11,328 nucleotides of DNA from Flavobacteriales bacterium UBA7519. Its GTDB lineage: Bacteria; Bacteroidota; Bacteroidia; Flavobacteriales; Weeksellaceae. Shown here one piece after another: positions 1 to 8,303 of this stretch. The stretch's first letter is position 1, and every line of letters begins with the position of its first letter. Position numbers and translations under genes: made by a program. The DNA lies in the NCBI GenBank assembly GCA_002476905.1, contig DLND01000110.1, positions 1-11,328 on the forward strand, read 5' to 3'. The notes below the pieces were generated by a model that was given only the letters and a program-made list of their open reading frames with translations, did no database searches and had not been told where the DNA came from.

Positions 1-1198
1 CAGCAGAAATTCCTGCGTAGGGAACAACTTCCTTGCTTCTCGATAGTAAGCCAGCTGTCAGACTGAATGAATTCCCATACGGAATATCTTCCGGCAGATC
101 ATACTGAAAAACCTGCTGCTGAACAGAAAATTTCCTCTGAATAAATCCTGCTGAGGCCAAAAAACTATTGTAGGAACGGAAATAATTAAACTCATCTATT
201 CCCGGACTGTCTTTATATTGACAATTCTGAAATCTTCCTATCAAAGCAATGTTACTGGATATCCTTTCATCTGGATTTGCCGAAACTGGAATCTGATAAC
301 CACCCCAGAGATCCTGACTGTAAACTTTGATCTGAACTTCAGGAAAAGCTGTTTGTGTTTCCATAGGAAGTGCGACATTTCGCATAAAATATTCAAAGGT
401 AAAACCACCTGCCCATTTTGTCAATGGCGAGAAAAAATCTCTTTTTGCGCTTACATTGATTCTTTCATTCTTAAAAAAATCACGCTCGCCGAGGATCTGC
501 GCATTGATATAACTTCCGAAAAGATTATTGGCAAGATAACTTCCATAAAAATAATCCTGTTTTTCCTTGGAATCATTTCGGTAAAGAAAATCGACTTCGT
601 GGCCAAGTCCAAGCAGGTTTTCTTCTGTTATTCCTAATCCAATTTTACTTCCGGAATAGCTTAGTCTCGGCTTTAGACTCCAGGAATCCAAAACTTTGAC
701 GGCCACATCAACAGAATCGCCGGAGCTGTTTTCTACAGAAATATGGACTCGATTCACAAAATTCATCTGTCGAAGCAGACGTTCGGATTCATAGAGTTTC
801 TGTGCATTATATGCTTCTCCTTTTCTGAATAACAAGTAGTTATTAACCGTGGATATTCTGGTATTGGAATGAAGATGATTGGTAAACCAATCGTACCATT
901 TAGATTTTTCTTTTGTATCCTTTGTATTATATCCAAACGGGTCTATGGTTTCAATCCTCACATTGCGAATAAATTTTCCGTCATAGGATTCCTGAGACTG
1001 TTTTTCTTTTCTGGAAGATACAGAAGCTGAGTCTGCCTCACGACGAAATATGAAACGGTGAAGGAATTTTGTAAACTTTCTTTTATCCGAAAATTCTTCA
1101 ATTTTATAATAGATAGAATCTTTTCTTTCCTGCGCTTGAGCAATGGAAAAGAAGTTTAGAAAAACGAGAATAAGAAGAATAGATTTGTTATTGAACAT
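1..1198 (-). CDS. Omp85/BamA-like outer-membrane protein with one visible POTRA domain (3' end beyond window)
   Basis: An open frame of 399 codons from an ATG at 1198 to the left edge, with no stop; the C-terminus is missing. Residues 1-22 form a signal peptide (hydrophobic ILLILVFLNFF, then AQA before Gln23), so the protein is exported. Residues about 75-175 look like a POTRA domain: a FIRNVRIET strand, a helix around KLYESERLLRQMNFV, then VHISVE and VDVAVKVLDSWSL strands. From about 178 (KPRLSYSGSKIGLGITEENLLG) the sequence alternates aromatic and polar residues like the start of an Omp85/BamA/TamA transmembrane barrel. Only one POTRA is visible, against five in classical BamA, so this is probably a lineage-specific relative and not BamA itself. 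It lies 9 bp after the UbiA-like gene and is probably co-transcribed. Family placement is from sequence features recognised by eye; the substrate is unknown. Confidence 0.75.
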   Translation of the reverse strand, partial: MFNNKSILLILVFLNFFSIAQAQERKDSIYYKIEEFSDKRKFTKFLHRFIFRREADSASVSSRKEKQSQESYDGKFIRNVRIETIDPFGYNTKDTKEKSKWYDWFTNHLHSNTRISTVNNYLLFRKGEAYNAQKLYESERLLRQMNFVNRVHISVENSSGDSVDVAVKVLDSWSLKPRLSYSGSKIGLGITEENLLGLGHEVDFLYRNDSKEKQDYFYGSYLANNLFGSYINAQILGERDFFKNERINVSAKRDFFSPLTKWAGGFTFEYFMRNVALPMETQTAFPEVQIKVYSQDLWGGYQIPVSANPDERISSNIALIGRFQNCQYKDSPGIDEFNYFRSYNSFLASAGFIQRKFSVQQQVFQYDLPEDIPYGNSFSLTAGLLSRSKEVVPYAGISA

Positions 1199-1207
1199 TA
1201 CTAGATT

Positions 1208-1978
1208 TTAACAAAACTGCAATATCAATTTATAAGCCAAAAGACATAATAAAGGAAGTCCACTACAGCTTTCAACCAAAAAACTAAAATAAGCTTCCCG
1301 ATTATTATTTTCTGAAAAATAAATTAATAAAAATGTGATAATTGTAGTCAAGAAAAAACACAGCGAAAAAATCAAATCCAGATAAGAAATACTCAACAAA
1401 CTTGCAATAAAAACTAAAGCATAAGCTAAAAATTTAGTTTTTTGAATCCCAATCAGAATCGGGAAAGTTACTACATCATCACTTTTCATATCTCGAATAT
1501 CAAAAGGCAAAACCAAAGCGGAAATAAATAACCAAGTAATGAAAAATATTGCTAGATTAAAGTCAGGCAAAATCAACCAAGAATTGATTAAAGCCCAAGT
1601 TAAACCAACGTAAAAAATCTTTAGTAATGGGATTTTCCTGATGAATTTCTCCAAGAAAAAGGAATTGTAAAGCAAACCAATGACGACAATCACAGCCCAT
1701 TTTAACAACCTGATTTCGTTATGATTAAAAACAATCAAACAAAAACTTAAAATTCCGCAAATTGAATTGAAAATCAGAATTTTAATGAATTTCTTTTTAT
1801 CGTATTGATACTTGGTGTAAAGATAGCCGCTGAAGTAGGTGATGAAAATCAAAAGCAAACTCGGCCAACGGAATATATTTTGCTCCAGCATAAAAAATGC
1901 AGCCAGAAAAGTTCCCATTAATGAAACATAAATCTGACTGTCAATAACATATTTTTTTGCTAAATTTAAAATCGACAT
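1208..1978 (-). CDS. UbiA-family prenyltransferase-like integral membrane protein
   Basis: A 256-residue, very hydrophobic protein with about eight or nine predicted membrane segments, matching the size and topology of UbiA-type prenyltransferases, which move polyprenyl groups onto aromatic acceptors within the membrane. The second Asp motif is recognisable at 156-168 (LVLPFDIRDMKSD: D160, D163, D167), followed by the typical TFPILIG. An IPLLK segment at 116-120 followed by a Trp (W128) resembles the conserved middle region. The first Asp-rich motif, normally NDxxDxxxD near residue 50-60, is not visible: that place reads SGYLYTKYQYDKKK. Catalysis is therefore uncertain and the protein may be a diverged or non-enzymatic member. 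ATG at 1978 is the first start and gives a sensible N-terminus; no Shine-Dalgarno is seen, as usual in this phylum. The outer-membrane protein gene follows after 9 bp, suggesting an operon. Confidence 0.65.
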   Translation of the reverse strand: MSILNLAKKYVIDSQIYVSLMGTFLAAFFMLEQNIFRWPSLLLIFITYFSGYLYTKYQYDKKKFIKILIFNSICGILSFCLIVFNHNEIRLLKWAVIVVIGLLYNSFFLEKFIRKIPLLKIFYVGLTWALINSWLILPDFNLAIFFITWLFISALVLPFDIRDMKSDDVVTFPILIGIQKTKFLAYALVFIASLLSISYLDLIFSLCFFLTTIITFLLIYFSENNNREAYFSFLVESCSGLPLLCLLAYKLILQFC

Positions 1979-2037
1979 TTTACATTAACAAATGTCGGAA
2001 AAAATGTTCTAAATAAATGAAATCTTCAAAATGCTAA

Positions 2038-2162
2038 AACCACATAGGCATATAGAAAAAAAATAAATTATTTGTCTGGAAAAGATAAAATAGAAATAAA
2101 TGTCTAACTATTTAATCTTATTAATCTTAAAAATTTGAAAAAAACTATGTGCCTATGTGGTT
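2038..2162. repeat. 125-bp element bounded by 18-bp inverted repeats
   Basis: The left arm at 2038-2055 (AACCACATAGGCATATAG) and the right arm at 2145-2162 (CTATGTGCCTATGTGGTT) are reverse complements at 17 of 18 positions, separated by 89 bp of AT-rich DNA with no open frame. The match stops abruptly at both ends, so the arms look like defined termini and not general AT palindromy. It lies in the 301-bp gap between the divergent UbiA-like and macroglobulin genes. Similar CACATAG-containing intergenic repeats are familiar to me from flavobacterial genomes, which suggests a non-autonomous mobile or REP-like element; that link is recollection, not proven here. No target-site duplication is obvious. 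Apart from this element and the palindrome at 2234-2257, I see nothing else in 1979-2279. Confidence 0.6.
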
Positions 2163-2233
2163 ACTAAATTTTAATAGACTTTTCATTTCAAAAAAAATGT
2201 TTCCCTTTCCAACCTTACGATAAAACAATGCAT

Positions 2234-2257
2234 CTTTATAAAGTGATCCGGTTCACT
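2234..2257 (+). promoter_or_regulatory. Overlapping palindromes upstream of the macroglobulin gene (possible operator or 5'-UTR hairpin)
   Basis: Two dyads overlap: CTTTATAAAG at 2234-2243 (perfect) and AGTGATCCGGTTCACT at 2242-2257 (seven of eight pairs match). The second ends 22 bp before the ATG at 2280. It could bind a dimeric regulator or form a short hairpin in the leader. No exact TAnnTTTG box of the Bacteroidota type is found here, so promoter placement is unresolved. Confidence 0.3.
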
Positions 2258-2279
2258 GATTAAAAAATACAATCTACAT

Positions 2280-5200
2280 ATGAAAATCCTAAAATCCTTA
2301 TTAATATTCTTATTGATATTTGCTACTATGAATTTTTCCGCTCAAAACTATTACGACCAGCAATGGAAAAAAATCGAGGAAAATTATAAAAAAGGAACTT
2401 ACAAATCCAATCTTCCTATTATTCTCGAAATACAGAACCAAGCTTTGAAAGAAAATAATGCGATACAAATTATCAAGTCTTTGAAGGCTGAATTCAGTAT
2501 TACAAAGCAGACTTATGATGATACTAAGAATGATGAAAATTCTAAATTCTTTTCGAAGCTTCAGACAACCGAAAGCAAATTGAAAGGTGATGAAAAACAA
2601 TTGTTTCATCTTCTGACTTTGGAGTTTATCAAAGATTACTACCAAAATAATTCTTGGAAAATCAATCAAAAAACAAATATTGATAACGCAGATTTATCTC
2701 AAATTGAAACTTGGAGCAAACTGGATTTTAAAAATTATTTATCGAAGAATTATTCCGATTTAGAAAAAGAAAATTCTGTTTTGAAGAAAATTCAAATGCA
2801 GAAATACAAGGAAATCTTTGACGAGGCTGATAATCTAGACTATTTTCCAACACTTTCCGATTGGTACAACTATAATTATATCGAGTTCTTAAGAAATCAA
2901 AATCTTTTCACTCCGAACGAATTAAAAGTAAATTCAATCAAAATCAATTCAATTTTTGATTCGGAAATTGGTTCTCTTTCTGGGAATGCTCTATTATACT
3001 TCAAACATCAAAAAATCAATTATAATTGTGAATTAAATAATTGCAAAGACAAATTTGCTCAACTCGAAAAATTGGTTGAAGACAAATCTGTAAAGGGCGA
3101 TTACAAAGTCTTGATTATCGATGATATGATTGAGATTCTTGAGCAAAAACAAGATTACAAATTGGCTTTGACCTGGATAAATGATGCCAAAGAAATCTTT
3201 CCAAAATCTAAGTTTCTGAATAACATCAAAAACAAAGAAAATCAAATTAAAAATCCTCAGTTAAATTTATTTTACGAAAACGAAACACAAAGTAACAAAC
3301 CAATTCACATTGTTGCAGAAGGAAAAAATATAAAGCAATTTTCTTTGAACATTTATGAAGTTAAAGATGACATACAAGGTTTTCTGAATTACGTTTTTGA
3401 TTCTTACAAAACTCCTTTTGCAAAAGTCAAAAAAACATTGGTAAGAAAAGACCAATTCTCTCTTCCTGAATCTGTGGATTTCAAAACGCATAAAACTTCT
3501 TTGGAACTGAAAGCACTTCCAGCAGGAATTTATTTAGCAGAATATGTAGTAGAAAATTCGGTTCAAAAAAGTTTTCATTTTATCGTTTCTGATTCTAAAA
3601 TTATTTATTCTAAAAAAGATGATTCTAATCCAAAAGCAAATATTCTGAAACTCGTAAACAATGAAAACGGAAAAGCTTTTGCCAACGATAACTTAGAAAT
3701 CACCGAATATGTAAGAGGAAAACAAACCGTAAAACATTCTTTGAAAACTGATGCTTCCGGAAACTTCCAAATTCCAAATTCGGACAACAAAGAATATTAT
3801 AGAAATTTTCTTGTCAGAAACGGAAACAATTATTCGATGATAAATGTTTATGGTTATGATAATTACAATAACCGAAATAAATCTGAAAATCAAGAATCTG
3901 CACAAATTTTCCTCGACAGAAAAATCTACAGACCTGGACAAATTGTTTATTTTAAAGCTATTGTCACAGGAATTAATGGCGAAACTCAGAAAGTTAAAGT
4001 CCTTGAGAAAATTCCGTTGAATATTATTTTGCACGATGCTAATGGCGAGGAATTACAAACGTTGAAATTGACAACTAATGAATTTGGTTCTGTTAATGGG
4101 AGCTTCACTCTTCCTAAAAATAAACTGAACGGAAATTTCAATATTGAAGTTGATAACGATGATGATAATTCTGGTTATCATATTTCAGGCTATATGGATT
4201 TCAATGTTGAAGAATACAAACGTCCGAAATTTGAAGTGACTTTTGAGCCGATAAAAGACGAATACAAATACGGTCAAACTATTGAATTAAAAGGAAAAGC
4301 AATGATGTTTTCCGGTGTTCCTTTGAGCAATTCGACAGTTAACTATGAAATCAAAAAACAGAATATCCGTTGGAGATATTTTTGGTGGTATCCTCGTGGA
4401 AATGATAATGAAAACTCAATTCTTGGCGATGTAAAAACCAATGAAAAAGGAGAATTCACCATCAAAATAGAGTTGAAAAAAGACGAGACTCTGGAAGGAA
4501 TTCAGATTGATAATTATGCGATTAATGCTTCTGTGACAGACATAAACGGCGAAACTCAATCTGCAAACAGCAATGTGAAAGTAGCTTCGGTTTCTCATTA
4601 TATCACGGCAAATGAAATTGGAAATATATTTTCTGATGAAGCTGTGAAATTGACAGTCGACACCAAAAATTATAATGACCAAGTTTTACCAAAATCTTAC
4701 AACGTAAAATTGGAAAAACTGGAAGAACCAAAACAGATTTTCAGAGAGAATTTCTCTTCAGTAATTCAAGATTTGCCACAATTATCAAAAGCTGAATTTG
4801 TACAGAAATTTCCTCACGACAGATTTGATAAAAATGATGATGTGAAGAATTGGAAAGTTTCTTCTGTTATTCTAAATGAAGTGAAGAACCCTGTCATTCA
4901 GAACGAAGCGAAGCGTAGTGAAGAATCTAAAGATTCCTCTTCCCTCGGAATGACAAACGAAAAACTGAATCTTGGTAAACTGGAAGCTGGAACTTACAAA
5001 ATCTTGCTATATAATATCGAAGGAAAAGACACGATAAAAACGGAGCAATTCTTCAAAGTTTGGGATAAAAAATCGTTGAGACAAAATCAAAATCCATTCT
5101 TGGAAGTGATTAAACCAACACAAGATTTCAAACGAGGTGAAAAAGCAAAAGTGTTTGTTTATTCTGCGATTCCTGATGCTTTGGTCAATATTTTTATTCA

Positions 5201-8200
5201 AAATGGAAAAGGTGAAACAGTGACAGAAACCAAATCTTTCAAAAATGGAATTTTGGAATATGAAACTACAATTCCGAAAGATGAAAGTATCTCGAGAATT
5301 AATTTACAATTCCAATTGGTTGCATTTAATGATGTGAAAACCGAATCGGTTGATCTGAAAATCGCGGACAGCAAAGATGATTTGAAAATTGAAACCGTTA
5401 CTTTCCGAGACAAATTACAGCCTGGACAAAAAGAGAAATGGACGATAAAAATTTCTGGTGCTGATAAAGATTCTTCGACTTCGCTCAGAATGACAGCTGA
5501 AGTTTTAGCGAATATGTATGATAAATCGCTTGACCAATTTGCTGTGAATTCTTGGAATTGGCACGGATTCTATTCTCCTTTTTATCAAAGTTCTTATGAA
5601 TTAAGAAATGGCCTGGAGCAACAATATTATAATAAGAGATTTGATTTCATAGGAGAATACAACATCAATTCGCCTCAGTTTAATTGGTTTGATGGTGGAA
5701 TTTATGGGCAGACTTCTATTCGAATTCGTGGTCTAGCTTCTAATAAAATTTATGCAGAAAATGCGGTAATGGATATGGCTATGCCTGCACCAGTAAAAGC
5801 ACCAAAAGTGGAAACTCCACCACCACCGATAGAAAAACAGATGGAAAATAGCCCGCTATTACCAAATGAAATGAAGAATAAAAAAGATGAAAATTTAGAC
5901 AAAATCCCAGTTCGTCAAAACCTCAACGAAACTGCGTTTTTCTATCCAAATCTTCTCACAGACAAAGATGGAAATGTGTCATTTGAATTCACTTCTCCGG
6001 AAGCTTTGACACAATGGAAAGTGATGTTTTTGGCTCATACCAAAGATGCAAGAACAGCTATTTTGGAAAAATCTGTAGTAACGCAAAAAGAGTTTTCTAT
6101 CACGCCAAATTATCCAAGATTTTTACGTGAAGGCGACGAACTGAATCTTCAAACCAAAATCTCAAGTCTAGTTAATCAAAAATTAAATGGTTTTGCTCAA
6201 TTGCAAATTTTGGATGCTTTTACGAATGAGGATATTACTGATAAATTCGGAATCAGCCAATTGACTGCGGTGTCTGGATATAACAAGGAGCAATCTTTTT
6301 CTTTGGCTGAAAATGGAAATACATCTGCAACTTGGAAATTGAAAGTTCCAAATAATGTTTCTTCGATTATTATTAAAATCGTTGCTAAAGCAGGTAATTT
6401 CTCTGATGGCGAACAAAAAGCAATCGCTGTTCTTCCAAATAGAATGCTAGTAACGGATGCGCTTCCGATTTTTGTAAAAGAAGGACAGACCAAAACTTTC
6501 ACTTTGGAAAATCTGAAAAATTCTGATTCTAAAACGCTGACTAATGTTTCTAACACTTTGGAATTGACGACGAATCCAATTTGGGAAATTATGTTTGCGC
6601 TTCCAAGCTTGAAAGATGACATCAATAATTCGGCAGATGTTGTTTTCAACAAATGGTTTGCTGATATTTTGGCTTCGGAAATTTTTAAAGCAAATCCAAA
6701 ACTTAAAACTGTTTTTGATGAATATCAATCTAAAGGTCTTTTGACTTCGAATCTTGAAAAAAATCAGGAACTGAAACAATTGTTATTGGATGAAACGCCT
6801 TGGGTTTTGGAATCGAAAAATGAAACGGAAGAAATGGCGAAAATTTCGCTTCTATTTAATTCCAATATTATGCGTAACTCTATCAATGATGATTGGTCAG
6901 AATTAATAAAACTTCAAAATCCAGATGGTGGATTCAGTTGGTATCAAGGTTATCCAAGCTCTTATTACACTTCGCTTTATATTTTGAAAAATCTAGGAAG
7001 AATCAATGAATGGCTGAAAGGAAATCTTTCTGATTATCAAAGTTCTGAACAGAAAGTAATGGTAAAAAAACTGGTTTCTTATGTAGATAATGAAGTGAAT
7101 AAATATTGGAAAACAGATAAAGATAATGTGTGGAATAATTTTGTTTTGGATTATCTTGACACAAGACATTATTGGGAGAAAGAATATGCTTTGAAAGCTA
7201 AAGGAGCAACTTTGAAAACTTCGGTTATTTCTAAAGCTAAAAAAGCAGATATCAAAGATTTTACATTCTTCGGATTACACAGAGCGGCTTTATTATTCAA
7301 CAATTATGGATTGAAAGATATTTCGAAAAAACTGATGACTTACTTGAAAGAAACTTCGACACAATCAGAAACTCAAGGTGTTTATTGGAAACAAAATCTG
7401 AATGATTGGGGTTGGTATTCTTCCAAAACAGTAAATCACGCAGGAGCTTTGGAAGCTTTCCAGAAATTAACTCCACAAGATGAAAATTTCATCGAAGAAA
7501 TGAAAATCTGGCTGATTACTCAGAAAGAAGTCAATTCCTGGGGAAGTTCCAGAGGAACAGCGGAAGTTATTTTTACCATTTTGAATTCAGGGAAATCTTG
7601 GACTTCTAATGAAAGTGACAAAGCAGAAATCACTTGGGGCGGAAAACAATTGATTCCGCAAACGCAAGCGACAGGTTATGTTAAACAAACTGTAACTTCT
7701 GATAATTTGGATAAAAATCTATCCACAGTAACCATCAAAAAAGAAAGCGCTGGAATTGTTCAAGGTGGATTATTCTGGCAATATTATGAAGACCTTGACA
7801 AAATAAAATCTTCGGAAAGTTATATCTCGATTTCTAAAGGATTGTACAAGAAAGTGAAGACTGAAAATGGTGAACAATTAATTAAAATCAATGAAAATTC
7901 GCCAATCAAAGTTGGTGATAAAGTAACTGTAAGAATGATTCTGAACACCGACAGAACTATGGAATTCATCCATTTGAAAGATATGAGAGCTGCAGGTTTT
8001 GAACCTTTGGATGTGATTTCGGGTTATCAGTGGAAGAATAATTTGGGTTATTATCAATCCACAAAAGATGCTTCCACCAATTTCTATATCGAATATATGC
8101 CGAAAGGAAAATATGTTTTCGAATACGATTATGTTGCTAATGCAAGTGGAAAATTCTCAAACGGCATTACTACGCTTCAAAACTACTATGCGCCGCAGAT

Positions 8201-8243
8201 GAACGCGCATACGCAGGGAACAACCGTTGCGATTTCCAATTAG
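2280..8243 (+). CDS. Secreted alpha-2-macroglobulin family protein lacking the thioester motif
   Basis: This 1,987-residue protein has a signal peptide (residues 1-21, cut expected at FSA before Gln22) and no lipobox Cys, so it is probably periplasmic or secreted and not a lipoprotein. Landmarks in order: a helical N-terminal region (about 25-330); an MG1-like domain; an MG2 domain with the family signature DRKIYRPGQIVYFKA near 546-560; VEEYKRPKFEV near 643-653; a Pro-rich, Met-Ala-rich segment near 1164-1190 where a bait region would be expected; the conserved A2M core FYPNLLTDKDGNVSFEF from 1221 with TQWK at 1245-1247; a complement-like helical domain to about 1780; and a C-terminal bMG10-like region (MEFIHLKDMRAAGFEP...LGYY). 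The CxEQ thioester site is replaced by SADV at about 1451-1454, so covalent trapping through a thioester is not expected. Two in-frame dispersed-repeat remnants lie at residues 863-892 and 1063-1072. It is transcribed alone and ends at a strong terminator. Bacterial homologues are thought to inhibit proteases; the role here is inferred. Confidence 0.9.
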   Translation: MKILKSLLIFLLIFATMNFSAQNYYDQQWKKIEENYKKGTYKSNLPIILEIQNQALKENNAIQIIKSLKAEFSITKQTYDDTKNDENSKFFSKLQTTESKLKGDEKQLFHLLTLEFIKDYYQNNSWKINQKTNIDNADLSQIETWSKLDFKNYLSKNYSDLEKENSVLKKIQMQKYKEIFDEADNLDYFPTLSDWYNYNYIEFLRNQNLFTPNELKVNSIKINSIFDSEIGSLSGNALLYFKHQKINYNCELNNCKDKFAQLEKLVEDKSVKGDYKVLIIDDMIEILEQKQDYKLALTWINDAKEIFPKSKFLNNIKNKENQIKNPQLNLFYENETQSNKPIHIVAEGKNIKQFSLNIYEVKDDIQGFLNYVFDSYKTPFAKVKKTLVRKDQFSLPESVDFKTHKTSLELKALPAGIYLAEYVVENSVQKSFHFIVSDSKIIYSKKDDSNPKANILKLVNNENGKAFANDNLEITEYVRGKQTVKHSLKTDASGNFQIPNSDNKEYYRNFLVRNGNNYSMINVYGYDNYNNRNKSENQESAQIFLDRKIYRPGQIVYFKAIVTGINGETQKVKVLEKIPLNIILHDANGEELQTLKLTTNEFGSVNGSFTLPKNKLNGNFNIEVDNDDDNSGYHISGYMDFNVEEYKRPKFEVTFEPIKDEYKYGQTIELKGKAMMFSGVPLSNSTVNYEIKKQNIRWRYFWWYPRGNDNENSILGDVKTNEKGEFTIKIELKKDETLEGIQIDNYAINASVTDINGETQSANSNVKVASVSHYITANEIGNIFSDEAVKLTVDTKNYNDQVLPKSYNVKLEKLEEPKQIFRENFSSVIQDLPQLSKAEFVQKFPHDRFDKNDDVKNWKVSSVILNEVKNPVIQNEAKRSEESKDSSSLGMTNEKLNLGKLEAGTYKILLYNIEGKDTIKTEQFFKVWDKKSLRQNQNPFLEVIKPTQDFKRGEKAKVFVYSAIPDALVNIFIQNGKGETVTETKSFKNGILEYETTIPKDESISRINLQFQLVAFNDVKTESVDLKIADSKDDLKIETVTFRDKLQPGQKEKWTIKISGADKDSSTSLRMTAEVLANMYDKSLDQFAVNSWNWHGFYSPFYQSSYELRNGLEQQYYNKRFDFIGEYNINSPQFNWFDGGIYGQTSIRIRGLASNKIYAENAVMDMAMPAPVKAPKVETPPPPIEKQMENSPLLPNEMKNKKDENLDKIPVRQNLNETAFFYPNLLTDKDGNVSFEFTSPEALTQWKVMFLAHTKDARTAILEKSVVTQKEFSITPNYPRFLREGDELNLQTKISSLVNQKLNGFAQLQILDAFTNEDITDKFGISQLTAVSGYNKEQSFSLAENGNTSATWKLKVPNNVSSIIIKIVAKAGNFSDGEQKAIAVLPNRMLVTDALPIFVKEGQTKTFTLENLKNSDSKTLTNVSNTLELTTNPIWEIMFALPSLKDDINNSADVVFNKWFADILASEIFKANPKLKTVFDEYQSKGLLTSNLEKNQELKQLLLDETPWVLESKNETEEMAKISLLFNSNIMRNSINDDWSELIKLQNPDGGFSWYQGYPSSYYTSLYILKNLGRINEWLKGNLSDYQSSEQKVMVKKLVSYVDNEVNKYWKTDKDNVWNNFVLDYLDTRHYWEKEYALKAKGATLKTSVISKAKKADIKDFTFFGLHRAALLFNNYGLKDISKKLMTYLKETSTQSETQGVYWKQNLNDWGWYSSKTVNHAGALEAFQKLTPQDENFIEEMKIWLITQKEVNSWGSSRGTAEVIFTILNSGKSWTSNESDKAEITWGGKQLIPQTQATGYVKQTVTSDNLDKNLSTVTIKKESAGIVQGGLFWQYYEDLDKIKSSESYISISKGLYKKVKTENGEQLIKINENSPIKVGDKVTVRMILNTDRTMEFIHLKDMRAAGFEPLDVISGYQWKNNLGYYQSTKDASTNFYIEYMPKGKYVFEYDYVANASGKFSNGITTLQNYYAPQMNAHTQGTTVAISN
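4866..4955. repeat. 90-nt dispersed palindromic repeat inserted in frame in the macroglobulin gene
   Basis: A segment of exactly 30 codons (residues 863-892, beginning VILNEVKNPVIQNEAKRSEE) differs in character from its surroundings. TGTCATTC (4892-4899) is the exact reverse complement of GAATGACA (4948-4955), and GAAGAATCT (4920-4928) pairs with AGATTCCTC (4931-4939) at 8 of 9 positions across an AA loop, so the core folds as a long hairpin. A degenerate direct copy of the left arm (4866-4892) precedes it. Removing the segment joins NWKVSS to NEKLNLGKLEAGTYK and leaves a natural-looking domain. The GAAGCGAAG and GAATGACA words match a dispersed repeat I recognise from Bacteroidota genomes; copy number here cannot be tested. 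Confidence 0.75.
5468..5495. repeat. 28-nt half-copy of the same dispersed repeat, in frame
   Basis: Positions 5468-5495 (AGATTCTTCGACTTCGCTCA then GAATGACA) align with the right arm of the first repeat at 4931-4955: both begin AGATTC and end GAATGACA. It encodes residues 1063-1072 (KDSSTSLRMT) just before AEVLANMYDKSLDQF, a conserved macroglobulin segment. The protein reads naturally as SGADK joined to AEVLANMYD if it is removed. It is probably a single arm left from an insertion or a partial deletion. Confidence 0.6.
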
Positions 8244-8244
8244 T

Positions 8245-8281
8245 AAAAAAAACTAGCTTCTTTTTGAAGTTAGTTTTTTTT
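8245..8281. terminator. Bidirectional intrinsic terminator between the macroglobulin gene and a convergent porin-like gene
   Basis: A 10-bp stem (AACTAGCTTC 8251-8260 with GAAGTTAGTT 8266-8275, one G-T wobble) has a TTTTT loop. It is followed by a T run on the + strand (8274-8281) and preceded by an A run (8245-8252) that becomes a U tract for - strand transcripts. It starts just after the stop at 8241-8243 and lies 23 bp beyond the end of the convergent gene, so it can serve both. Confidence 0.85.
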
Positions 8282-8303
8282 ATATCCAAAAATTTAATTT
8301 AAA

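Noticed and set aside
218..637. Open frame of 139 codons on the + strand
   Set aside because: It lies inside the longer - strand Omp85-like frame, has no export or domain signal, and its composition looks like an antisense shadow.
2165..2172. TAAATTTT as a -7 box for the macroglobulin gene
   Set aside because: It lacks the final G and its only TTTG partner is 27 bp away, outside the usual spacing.
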